DNA from: Aliirhizobium smilacinae
GTDB taxonomy: Bacteria > Pseudomonadota > Alphaproteobacteria > Rhizobiales > Rhizobiaceae
Reading direction: 5' to 3'
Assembly (NCBI RefSeq): GCF_006335145.1
Contig: NZ_VDMN01000001.1
Location: 2,046,001 to 2,110,000 of the forward strand
Length of the DNA stretch: 64,000 bases
Shown: positions 19,921-27,277 of the stretch, piece by piece
How positions within the stretch are numbered: the first letter of the stretch is position 1
Layout: the number at the start of each line of letters is the position of its first letter
Made by a program: the position numbers and the translations under genes
The notes under the pieces: generated by a model
Database searches by the model: none
Told to the model about the DNA's origin: nothing
What the model saw: only the letters and a program-made list of their open reading frames with translations

Positions 19921-19949
19921 ATGTAACAAAACTGACATCGAATCGACAT
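19921..19949 (+). promoter_or_regulatory. Candidate Pho box (three 7-mers) before phnC
   Basis: CTGACAT (19932-19938) and TCGACAT (19943-19949), spaced by four bases, match the PhoB 7-mer CTGTCAT at 6/7 and 5/7. A third, weaker unit, ATGTAAC (19921-19927), keeps the same 11-base period. The array is about 60 bases before phnC and faces it, so the transporter genes may have their own phosphate-starvation promoter inside the larger operon. Confidence 0.6.
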
Positions 19950-20009
19950 TCAGGCTTCATCAACCACGTCTAATCCCATCGGCACCAGGGGATTGGACGG
20001 GTTGAAAAC

Positions 20010-20864
20010 ATGAAGTTTGAACTGAGGAACATTACCCGGCGTTTCGGCGATCGCATCGCGGTCAATGCCGTCAACGTGGAAATTCCCCAGGGCCAGATGG
20101 TCGGCATCATTGGCCGTTCCGGCGCCGGCAAGTCCACTCTCCTTCGCATGATCAACCGCCTGCAGGAACCGAGCTCAGGCTCGATCCACTTCAACGGCGC
20201 CGAGGTCTCGTCGCTGAAGGGTGCGGGCCTGCGAAACTGGCAGCGCGACTGCGCGATGATCTTCCAGCAGTTCAATCTCGTGCCCCGCCTCGACGTTTTG
20301 ACCAATGTCATGCTCGGCCGGCTGAACCATCGCTCGACGCTGATGAGCCTGTTCAGCATCTTTTCCGACGATGAGCGTCTGGCGGCTCTTGCAGCCCTTG
20401 AGCGTCTCGGCATCGAACAGACCGCGATGCAGCGCGCCGGCACGCTTTCGGGCGGCCAGCAACAGCGTGTCGCCATCGCCCGCGCATTGATGCAATCACC
20501 GAAGATGCTGCTTGCCGACGAGCCGATCGCCTCGCTCGATCCGCTGAACGCCAAGATCGTGATGGACGCGCTGCGTGACATCAACGAGCGCGAAGGCATC
20601 ACCGTCGTCACCAACCTGCACACGCTCGATACCGCCCGCAGCTATTGCGAACGGATAATCGGCATGGCGCATGGCAGCGTCGTCTTCGACGGTCCGCCGT
20701 CCGAACTCACCGCTGCGGCTGTTCAGGAGATCTACGGCTCCGACAGGGATGGCGCAGGCATAGACGAGACGATGACCTCGACCAGCATCAACATTCCCGC
20801 TGCTCAGACGAGCACGGAAAAGCAATCGGGCGGTATCGGCACGCTGGCAAGCGCCAGGGCGTGA
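20010..20864 (+). CDS. phnC: Phosphonate ABC transporter ATP-binding protein PhnC
   Basis: PhnC (284 residues) powers phosphonate import through PhnE1/PhnE2. Walker [10 protein letters not shown] is near residues 35-43, the signature [15 protein letters not shown] near 153, and Walker [12 protein letters not shown] follows. The Q-loop [19 protein letters not shown] is that of the PhnC family. A C-terminal tail of about 30 residues rich in Ser, Thr and Ala extends past the usual end. The gene begins a second transcription block preceded by Pho-type repeats. Confidence 0.95.
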   Translation: MKFELRNITRRFGDRIAVNAVNVEIPQGQMVGIIGRSGAGKSTLLRMINRLQEPSSGSIHFNGAEVSSLKGAGLRNWQRDCAMIFQQFNLVPRLDVLTNVMLGRLNHRSTLMSLFSIFSDDERLAALAALERLGIEQTAMQRAGTLSGGQQQRVAIARALMQSPKMLLADEPIASLDPLNAKIVMDALRDINEREGITVVTNLHTLDTARSYCERIIGMAHGSVVFDGPPSELTAAAVQEIYGSDRDGAGIDETMTSTSINIPAAQTSTEKQSGGIGTLASARA

Positions 20865-20950
20865 CACCCGCACTTGACGATCGTCTGCCCGCGTAAAGGG
20901 CACCATTTTTCATGACCCAACTCCGGATAATCCGGAAACAGGAGATCACC

Positions 20951-21856
20951 ATGCTGAAGAAAGTTCTTCTTGCTGCCGTCGCCATGAGCGTCGTTGCAGG
21001 TTCCGCAATGGCACAGGACGTCAAGGTCCTGCGCATCGGTCTCGACGGCTCGGAAAACGAAGCCGACCAGATCCGCAACACCCAGTGTGTCGCCGATGGC
21101 CTGAAGGCTGCGACCGGCGTTCCGGAAGTTCAGATTTTCCCGTCGCCTGACTATAACGGCGTCATCCAGGGCCTGCTTGGCGGCACGATCGACATCGCTT
21201 CGATGGGCGCTTCTTCCTACGCTGCTATCGCGATCAAGGACCCGAAGGCCGTCGACCCGATCCTGACCTACACGCAGTCGGACGGCTCCAGCGGTTATTA
21301 CTCGATCATGGTCGCCCGCAAGGATTCGGGCATCAAGACGCTTGCCGACCTCAAGGGCAAGAAGCTCGGCTTCGCCGACCCGGACTCGACGTCCGGCTAC
21401 CTCGTCCCGAACGTCGCGCTGCCTAAGGAAATCGGCTCTTCGGTCAAGGAATATTTCTCTGAAACCGGCTTCGGCGGCGGCCACGAGAACCTCGTTCTCG
21501 CCGTTCTCGACAAGAAGTTCGATGCCGGCACGACATTCGGTTCGGGCGTCGGCAAGTGGGAAGAAGGCTATACCGGTGGCAACCTGCACCAGATGGTCAA
21601 CAAGGGCATCCTCGACATGGACGATATCGTCGAAGTCTGGAAGTCGCCGCTGATCCCGAACGGCCCGTTGATGGTCAACAACAAGCTGCCGGCCGAGATG
21701 CGCGCCAAGGTCGAAGCCTACTTCATGGACCTTCCCAAGAAGGACCACGATTGCTTCAAGTCCTACACCCAGGGCGACAACAAGGACTACATCAAGGTCG
21801 ATCCGTCTTTCTACCAGACGATTGTCGACGCTCGTAAGTCCGTCATCGGCGGCTGA
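20951..21856 (+). CDS. phnD: Phosphonate-binding periplasmic protein PhnD
   Basis: PhnD (301 residues) captures phosphonates in the periplasm. The ATG at 20951 follows CAGGAG by about seven bases and gives a clean signal peptide, MLKKVLLAAVAMSVVAGSAM, cleaved at AMA-Q; the upstream ATG at 20912 would spoil it. Family segments include PDYNGVIQGLLGGTIDIASM, where the binding pocket lies, and the conserved GKKLGFADPDSTSGYLVP. A hairpin with T-run directly after the stop probably raises PhnD mRNA over that of the permeases. Confidence 0.95.
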   Translation: MLKKVLLAAVAMSVVAGSAMAQDVKVLRIGLDGSENEADQIRNTQCVADGLKAATGVPEVQIFPSPDYNGVIQGLLGGTIDIASMGASSYAAIAIKDPKAVDPILTYTQSDGSSGYYSIMVARKDSGIKTLADLKGKKLGFADPDSTSGYLVPNVALPKEIGSSVKEYFSETGFGGGHENLVLAVLDKKFDAGTTFGSGVGKWEEGYTGGNLHQMVNKGILDMDDIVEVWKSPLIPNGPLMVNNKLPAEMRAKVEAYFMDLPKKDHDCFKSYTQGDNKDYIKVDPSFYQTIVDARKSVIGG

Positions 21857-21875
21857 TCTTTCTCACCATAATCTG

Positions 21876-21904
21876 ACGGCGGCGTCGAAAGATGCCGCCG
21901 TTTT
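21876..21904 (+). terminator. Hairpin with GAAA tetraloop and T-run between phnD and phnE1
   Basis: ACGGCGGCGTC (21876-21886) pairs with GATGCCGCCGT (21891-21901), 11 bp with one G-T pair. It encloses GAAA, a very stable tetraloop, and is followed by TTTT. Its position inside the transporter operon suggests a partial terminator or 3' stabiliser rather than the end of the operon. Confidence 0.75.
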
Positions 21905-21924
21905 GTCAACCGAGAGTGCGGATC

Positions 21925-22914
21925 ATGGCGACCATCAGCGAACAGAATAATGGCAGCCGAAGAGGCGAACTCGGCCCTGCAGCATCGATGATGATGCAGC
22001 ACTACCGGCAGCAACTTCGCACACGCCGGATCTATACCGCGATCTCGATCGGCATTTTCCTCGTCGTGCTTTTCTATTCGCTGCAATTCGCCAATGATGC
22101 GAATGCCGGCAAATTCTTCGAACGCTTGCCGTATTTCTTCGATTTCATCCGCAGCTTCGTGCCGGACAGCCCGATGGAAATCTTCCGGGCGATGTTCGAC
22201 CTGCCTTCGCCTTATGCCGACGGCTCGCTCAAATACAATTATACTGCCGACCGCCATTACATCACCGACACGCTGTATATCCCGAACTTCATCTACCAGC
22301 TGGTGATCACCATCAACATCGCGCTGGTTTCGACGATTATCGGTTCGGCCTTAGCCTTCCTGCTCTGTTTCTTCGCTTCGACCAATCTCGTCGGGGCCGG
22401 CATCACCCGTTTCGTCGTGCGCCGCATCATGGAAGTGCTGCGCGCCTTTCCGGAAATCGTCATTGCCGGCCTTCTGACTGCCATTCTCTCTATTGGCCCG
22501 ATTGCGGCAATCATCGCGATCACCGTCCATACGATCGGCGCGCTCGGAAAACTGTTCTTCGAAGTGGTCGAAAATTCCGACATGAAGCCGGACGAAGGCC
22601 TGCGTGCCGCGGGTGCAAGCTGGGTCGAGCGGGTGCGTTTCGCCATCGTTCCCCAGGTCCTGCCGAATTTCGTCTCCTACACGCTGCTGCGCGCCGAGAT
22701 CAATGTGCGCGCCTCGACCATCATCGGCGCGGTCGGCGGTGGCGGCATCGGCGAAGTATTCCGCCTGGCGATCGGCCGTGACCACGCCGCCAAGACCTAT
22801 GCGATCATCATCCTTTTGCTCGTCAGCATCATCATCATCGACCAGTTTTCCGCCTGGCTTCGCCGCCGGCTGATCGGCCAACAGTCCTTCGAATTCGGCA
22901 GGGGAGCAGCCTGA
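21925..22914 (+). CDS. phnE: Phosphonate ABC transporter permease PhnE1
   Basis: This is a 329-residue inner-membrane permease. Spans include YTAISIGIFLVVLFYSLQFA near residues 38-57, and the C-terminal core contains the EAA-type loop GLRAAGASWVERVRFAIVPQ and the conserved TIIGAVGGGGIGEVFRLAIG. The ATG at 21925 agrees with the family start; an upstream ATG at 21892 lies in the terminator hairpin and is unlikely. It overlaps phnE2 by one base (TGATG). It forms a heterodimer with PhnE2. Confidence 0.94.
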   Translation: MATISEQNNGSRRGELGPAASMMMQHYRQQLRTRRIYTAISIGIFLVVLFYSLQFANDANAGKFFERLPYFFDFIRSFVPDSPMEIFRAMFDLPSPYADGSLKYNYTADRHYITDTLYIPNFIYQLVITINIALVSTIIGSALAFLLCFFASTNLVGAGITRFVVRRIMEVLRAFPEIVIAGLLTAILSIGPIAAIIAITVHTIGALGKLFFEVVENSDMKPDEGLRAAGASWVERVRFAIVPQVLPNFVSYTLLRAEINVRASTIIGAVGGGGIGEVFRLAIGRDHAAKTYAIIILLLVSIIIIDQFSAWLRRRLIGQQSFEFGRGAA

Positions 22915-24269
22915 TGACGTCTTCGGTTCCAACCATCAACGCGTCCGATCGCGAACGCCTACGGGAAGCTCATCCAGAGGTTTTCCATCGTTCCATCATG
23001 AAGCGCTACGGGCTGCTCGTCGGGTCGGGCATCGTGACGCTCTACCTCGTGATCTGTTTCTTCGCCTTCAATGTCGGCCCCGCTTTCATGAACGGGCAAT
23101 GGGACCGTGCTTCGCTCTACATTCAGGACTGGTATTCCTGGCGCGCCCAGCCACGTCTGCGTTTCGAGGACAACGGAACTGTCAAGGCACAATGGTCGAG
23201 CCGCGGGCAATATGCGCAGGGTGCGGATATCTTCTGGCTCAAGCCCACCGAAACCGGTGGCTATACGGTTACATATGGCAGCGACGCCGATCGTCTCGAC
23301 GTCACGACCAGCCGCGTCGATGTATATCTGAATGGCACGGCCTATCCGGTAACGATCTCCGAGGATGCCGCGACAGCGCCGGCTGATGCACCTGCCGCCA
23401 TTCGGCAGGACGGCAACAAGGTGCTGGTGAACTACGGCTATGAGGGCCAGGCCGAGATCCGCACAAGCCAGGTCTATGTACAGCGCCGCTTCCTCGGCTG
23501 GGCCAATTTTCTGTTCGACACCAAGTCCGATTTCTGGGGCAAGAGCTGGGGCCAACTCGCAGCACTTGCGACCATCGGCGAGCGGCTCGATCCGGCCCGC
23601 TCGAATATCGGCCACATGGTCGATGATTTCCTCGGCAACAATGTCTGGCAGCATGCAGACATTCTGTCGAAGCTGTTGCAGACGCTGGTTATGGCTTTTG
23701 TCGGCACGCTGCTCGGCACGCTCTTCGCCTTTCCGCTCGCCTTCATCGCCGCGCGCAACATCACCCGGAGCCGTGCTGCCAACTGGGGCATGAAGCGACT
23801 GTTCGATTTTCTGCGCTCGGTCGACATGCTGATCTGGGCCCTGTTCTTCACCCGCTCCTTCGGCCCCGGACCGATCCCCGGTATCGCGGCGATCTTCTTC
23901 ACCGATGCCGGTGCGCTCGGAAAGGTCTATGCGGAAGCGGTCGAGAATGTCGACGACAAGCAGCGCGAGGGCGTCAAATCGGTCGGTGCGCCTCCGGTCA
24001 TCGTCAACCGCTTCGGCGTCGTGCCGCAGGTCCTGCCAGTGTTCATCTCGCAGTCGCTGTATTTCTGGGAATCCAACACCCGTTCGGCCACCGTCATCGG
24101 CGCCGTCGGTGCAGGCGGCATCGGTCTCAAGCTCTTGGAAGCGATGGGCACGAATGCCGATTGGGACAAGGTCGCCTATATGGTGTTGCTCATCCTTCTC
24201 GTCGTCTTCCTGTTCGACGCGATATCAAACGCGATCCGTTCGCGGCTGATCGGCGGGCCGACGCACTAA
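22914..24269 (+). CDS. phnE: Phosphonate ABC transporter permease PhnE2 with large periplasmic insert
   Basis: This is the second permease, 451 residues long against about 260-330 for ordinary PhnE. A first span (about residues 32-58) is followed by roughly 190 residues without a membrane span, rich in beta-type sequence such as TETGGYTVTYGSDADRLDV. The canonical permease core starts near residue 252 (TLVMAFVGTLLGTLFAFPLA). The EAA-like loop GVKSVGAPPVIVNRFGVVPQ and the end motif ATVIGAVGAGGIGLKLLEAM are intact. The insert is known in rhizobial PhnE2/PhnT-like permeases; its function is unclear but it should face the periplasm beside PhnD. Confidence 0.92.
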   Translation: MTSSVPTINASDRERLREAHPEVFHRSIMKRYGLLVGSGIVTLYLVICFFAFNVGPAFMNGQWDRASLYIQDWYSWRAQPRLRFEDNGTVKAQWSSRGQYAQGADIFWLKPTETGGYTVTYGSDADRLDVTTSRVDVYLNGTAYPVTISEDAATAPADAPAAIRQDGNKVLVNYGYEGQAEIRTSQVYVQRRFLGWANFLFDTKSDFWGKSWGQLAALATIGERLDPARSNIGHMVDDFLGNNVWQHADILSKLLQTLVMAFVGTLLGTLFAFPLAFIAARNITRSRAANWGMKRLFDFLRSVDMLIWALFFTRSFGPGPIPGIAAIFFTDAGALGKVYAEAVENVDDKQREGVKSVGAPPVIVNRFGVVPQVLPVFISQSLYFWESNTRSATVIGAVGAGGIGLKLLEAMGTNADWDKVAYMVLLILLVVFLFDAISNAIRSRLIGGPTH

Positions 24270-24278
24270 TCGGCGTCG

Positions 24279-24296
24279 GCATCATCATTCTGTCAT
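24279..24296 (+). promoter_or_regulatory. Weak Pho-box-like repeat before the DUF1045 gene
   Basis: A perfect PhoB 7-mer CTGTCAT (24290-24296) is preceded at the right 11-base period by GCATCAT (4/7). It lies about 90 bases before the TTG start of the DUF1045 gene and downstream of phnE2. The upstream half is poor, so this may be chance. Confidence 0.3.
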
Positions 24297-24384
24297 GGAA
24301 ATCTTTTAGGCGCAGGGCCTGTCTTCGGACGCGGCGGATGTCTACACTTCCGTCTCCGCCCCTTCCTCATTCCGGAATGATGCC

Positions 24385-25098
24385 TTGCGTTACGCCCTTT
24401 ATTTTTCGCCCGCCGCGGACCATTCGCTGACGAAGACCGCATCCCGCTGGCTCGGCCGCGACGCCTTTACCGGCGAGACGTTTCCGACGCCTAGTGCAGA
24501 GGGTCTTTCGAGCGAAGAAATTCATGCGCTAACCGCTGATCCGCGCCGCTACGCCTTCCATGCGACGCTGAAAGCGCCATTCGAACTGGCGGAAGGACGA
24601 AGCGAAGAGGAACTGATCGAGGCTTTCGAGCGATTGGCTGCATCGACGACTGGCTTCGACATCCCGAACCTCGTGATCGGCCAGCTTGGCCGTTTCTTCG
24701 CGCTGGTGCCGGATCAGGTCTACCCCGAACTGCAGGCCTTTGCCGCCCGCATCGTCGAAGAATTTGAACCGTTCCGGGCGCCGCTTTCCGAACCGGACAT
24801 CGCCCGCCGCAAGCCCGAGACGCTTTCACCCGAACACCGCGCCAATCTGATGCGCTGGGGTTATCCGCATGTGATGGACGAGTTCCGTTTCCACATGACG
24901 CTCTCCGGTCCCGTGCCGCCCGAACAGGCCCCTGCGATGCGCGCTGCGATCGAACCGCGATTTTCCGATTTCACCAACAAGCCGCTTTCCATCGACGGGC
25001 TCGCGCTTTTCGTCGAGCCCACCCGCGGCGCAGATTTCATCGCCCATCGCTGGCTCCCCCTGAAGCCGGCCTCCGAGACCAGAAAGACCGGCACATGA
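24385..25098 (+). CDS. DUF1045 phosphonate-operon protein, 2H phosphoesterase family
   Basis: This 237-residue protein belongs to the 2H phosphoesterase superfamily. Two HxT motifs are clear: FHATLKAPF near residue 54 and FHMTLSGPV near 172, the pair that hydrolyses cyclic phosphodiesters in related enzymes. It is a frequent C-P lyase neighbour (DUF1045). Because phnP is absent here and this gene is coupled by ATGA to phnM, it may open the 1,2-cyclic ribose phosphate made by PhnJ; that role is inference. The start is TTG at 24385 since no in-frame ATG is available. About 115 bases separate it from phnE2. Confidence 0.85.
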   Translation: MRYALYFSPAADHSLTKTASRWLGRDAFTGETFPTPSAEGLSSEEIHALTADPRRYAFHATLKAPFELAEGRSEEELIEAFERLAASTTGFDIPNLVIGQLGRFFALVPDQVYPELQAFAARIVEEFEPFRAPLSEPDIARRKPETLSPEHRANLMRWGYPHVMDEFRFHMTLSGPVPPEQAPAMRAAIEPRFSDFTNKPLSIDGLALFVEPTRGADFIAHRWLPLKPASETRKTGT

Positions 25099-26234
25099 CC
25101 ACCGAGACCGTATTCACCAATGCCCGTATCGTGCTGGAAGACAGCATGATCTCCGGCTCCGTCCAGATCCGCGACGGCAAGATCGCCGACATTTCCGAAG
25201 GCAATGTCCATGTCGGCGAGGATTTCGAGGGCGACTACCTGATCCCCGGCCTGGTTGAGCTTCATACCGACCATCTCGAACAGCATTATTCTCCGCGTCC
25301 CGGCGTGCGTTGGAATGCAACAGCTGCAATCCAGGCGCATGACGCCCAGATCGCATCTTCCGGGATCACCACCGTTTTCGACTGCCTACGCATGGGATCC
25401 GACGAGGATGGCGGCTTCGAACATGGCGAGATGCGCGACATGGCCGACGCCATACAAGCCGCCGAACGCGACGGGCGCCTGCGCTCCGAGCATCTCATCC
25501 ACCTGCGCTGCGAGGTTTCGGCCGACAACGTGCTGGAGCACTTTGCCGATTTCGAAAACGACAGCCATGTGCGGCTGGTCTCCTTGATGGACCATGCGCC
25601 GGGCCAGCGGCAGTTCCAGACGATGGACCAATACATATTCTATTACCAGAAGAAGCGCGGCCTTTCCGACGAGGTATTCAAAGCCTTCATCGACAAGCGG
25701 GTGGCGGAATCACAGCGCAATTCGACGCCGCACCGGCTTGCGATCGCAAAACACTGCGCCGAGCGTGGCATCACGGTCGCGAGCCACGACGATGCAACGC
25801 TTGCGCATGTGGACGAGGCGATCGAGAACGGCGTGAAGCTTGCCGAATTCCCGACCAGCTTCGAGGCCGCAGCGGCTTCGCACAAGGCCGGCATGAGCGT
25901 CCTGATGGGCGCGCCGAACGTGGTGCGGGGCAAGTCGCATTCCGGCAATATCGCTGCCCGCGATCTTGCCGCCAATGGCGTTCTCGACGTTCTTTCCTCC
26001 GACTACGTGCCGCTCAGCCTGCTTTATGCGCCCTTCATTCTTGCAGACGACGTTGACGGCATCTCTCTTCCCAAGGCGATCTCGATGGTGACTGCCACGC
26101 CTGCCCGCACTGCCGGTCTTGCCGATCGCGGCCGGATCGCAACGGGGCTGCGCGCCGATCTCGTGCGGGTTCACCGGGAGGCCGGAGTACCCGTATCGCG
26201 CGCCGTGTGGCGGCAGGGGCGTCGGGTGGCGTAA
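25095..26234 (+). CDS. phnM: Alpha-D-ribose 1-methylphosphonate 5-triphosphate diphosphatase PhnM
   Basis: PhnM (379 residues) is an amidohydrolase-fold enzyme that removes pyrophosphate from ribose 1-phosphonate 5-triphosphate, producing the substrate of PhnJ. Metal ligands sit in GLVELHTDHLEQHYSPRPGV near residue 54, and further conserved His/Asp residues occur in SHDDATLAHVDEA and SSDYVPLSLL. It overlaps the DUF1045 gene by ATGA and phnN by TAATG, so all three are translated as a unit. The length is normal for the family. Confidence 0.95.
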   Translation: MTTETVFTNARIVLEDSMISGSVQIRDGKIADISEGNVHVGEDFEGDYLIPGLVELHTDHLEQHYSPRPGVRWNATAAIQAHDAQIASSGITTVFDCLRMGSDEDGGFEHGEMRDMADAIQAAERDGRLRSEHLIHLRCEVSADNVLEHFADFENDSHVRLVSLMDHAPGQRQFQTMDQYIFYYQKKRGLSDEVFKAFIDKRVAESQRNSTPHRLAIAKHCAERGITVASHDDATLAHVDEAIENGVKLAEFPTSFEAAAASHKAGMSVLMGAPNVVRGKSHSGNIAARDLAANGVLDVLSSDYVPLSLLYAPFILADDVDGISLPKAISMVTATPARTAGLADRGRIATGLRADLVRVHREAGVPVSRAVWRQGRRVA

Positions 26235-26842
26235 TGGACGGATCATCCGAACCTCGCAGAGATGTCGGTGAAGGCTGCATGGTCGCGGTCGTCGGCCCAA
26301 GCGGCGCCGGCAAGGACACGCTGATGGCCTATGCCGCCCGTGCCTTCTCCAACCGTTCCGACGTGGTTTTCGCCCGCCGTGTGATCACCCGTGACGCCAA
26401 TGCGGGTGGTGAGGATCATGACGGCGTCTGCGAGGCCGAGTTTGAAAAGCTTGAGGCAGATGGCCGCTTTGCCGTCTGCTGGAAGGCTCACGGCTTGCAC
26501 TACGCCATACCCATCGAGACGAAGGATGCCGTTTCCAAGGGAGCAATCGTGATTGCAAACGGATCGCGCTCGGCGCTCGGTCTGTTCAGGGACGCATACC
26601 CCAACCTTGTCGTCGTCAATGTGACGGCGCGACCGGAGGTACTTGCTGCACGGCTTGAGGCGCGCGGGCGAGAAAGCAGGGAAGATATTCTGCGCAGGCT
26701 GGAGCGGAGTTCGCTTGGCGTGATCGGCGACTACAAGGTCGTTACGATCGACAACAGCGGCGAAATAGAAATTTCGGGCCGCGCCATTGTCGATGCCGTT
26801 TCGACTTTATTATCCCAGTCTTTTATCCCCAAGGAAAAATAA
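26234..26842 (+). CDS. phnN: Ribose 1,5-bisphosphate phosphokinase PhnN
   Basis: PhnN (202 residues) phosphorylates ribose 1,5-bisphosphate to PRPP and so links phosphonate breakdown to nucleotide and NAD synthesis. It is a guanylate-kinase-like P-loop protein: Walker [11 protein letters not shown] lies near residues 20-29, followed by the RRVITRDANAGGEDHDGV segment that replaces the GMP site. The ATG at 26234 overlaps the phnM stop (TAATG). It is the last phn gene; no classic terminator follows, but a long palindrome begins 32 bases downstream. Confidence 0.94.
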   Translation: MDGSSEPRRDVGEGCMVAVVGPSGAGKDTLMAYAARAFSNRSDVVFARRVITRDANAGGEDHDGVCEAEFEKLEADGRFAVCWKAHGLHYAIPIETKDAVSKGAIVIANGSRSALGLFRDAYPNLVVVNVTARPEVLAARLEARGRESREDILRRLERSSLGVIGDYKVVTIDNSGEIEISGRAIVDAVSTLLSQSFIPKEK

Positions 26843-26873
26843 AACCTGACACGCTTTAAAGTTCCAACGGTTC

Positions 26874-26912
26874 CCCTACCTGATCTATTCGGTATACCTA
26901 ATAGAGGTAGGG
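26874..26912. repeat. 39-base composite palindrome between phnN and a small gene
   Basis: CCCTACCT (26874-26881) pairs with AGGTAGGG (26905-26912), inside it CTATT (26885-26889) pairs with AATAG (26900-26904), and the centre is the perfect palindrome GGTATACC (26891-26898). Only the GAT bulge and one mismatch break the symmetry. No T-run follows on either strand. It ends six bases before the ribosome-site region of the next gene and looks like an operator or a structured leader. Confidence 0.65.
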
Positions 26913-26930
26913 CCGAATGGAGCTGGGGCT

Positions 26931-27233
26931 TTGATTGAAACACGAACAAAGGATGGAGCAGACCCTGACCGCAGTACGGATGCGGATCTCGAGGCACGGA
27001 TTGTCGTGCTGGAGATCGTGGCTATGACTGCGTTGGCGTTGACGCTCGATACGTCCGACAATGGCAATGCCGATCAGGCCCGCGGTATAGCGGCATTGAT
27101 CCAGGACACCGTGCGACAACGATCGCGAGAGGTTGGCCTGACCAAAGCTGCACAGGAAACTGCCGATACCTATGCCGAGGAGCTGCTCTCCACGGCACTG
27201 GTCTCCCTTTACCCGGATAGCGGGACTGCCTGA
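26931..27233 (+). CDS. Hypothetical protein, 100 residues
   Basis: I do not recognise this protein. It starts with TTG at 26931, eight bases after GGAG; no in-frame ATG exists upstream. The sequence is acidic with an Asp-rich N-terminus, a hydrophobic helix (IVVLEIVAMTALALTL, about residues 24-39) that could be amphipathic, and an Ala/Glu-rich helical C-terminus, with no Cys or His. Codon use resembles neighbouring genes. A 39-base palindrome lies directly upstream. It is convergent with polA, 44 bases apart. It may be a small regulatory or helical protein; the coding call itself is moderately secure. Confidence 0.6.
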   Translation: MIETRTKDGADPDRSTDADLEARIVVLEIVAMTALALTLDTSDNGNADQARGIAALIQDTVRQRSREVGLTKAAQETADTYAEELLSTALVSLYPDSGTA

Positions 27234-27277
27234 CCGAAAGTTTTGCGGTCAAATCGAAATACGGGATCGGGCGCGCG

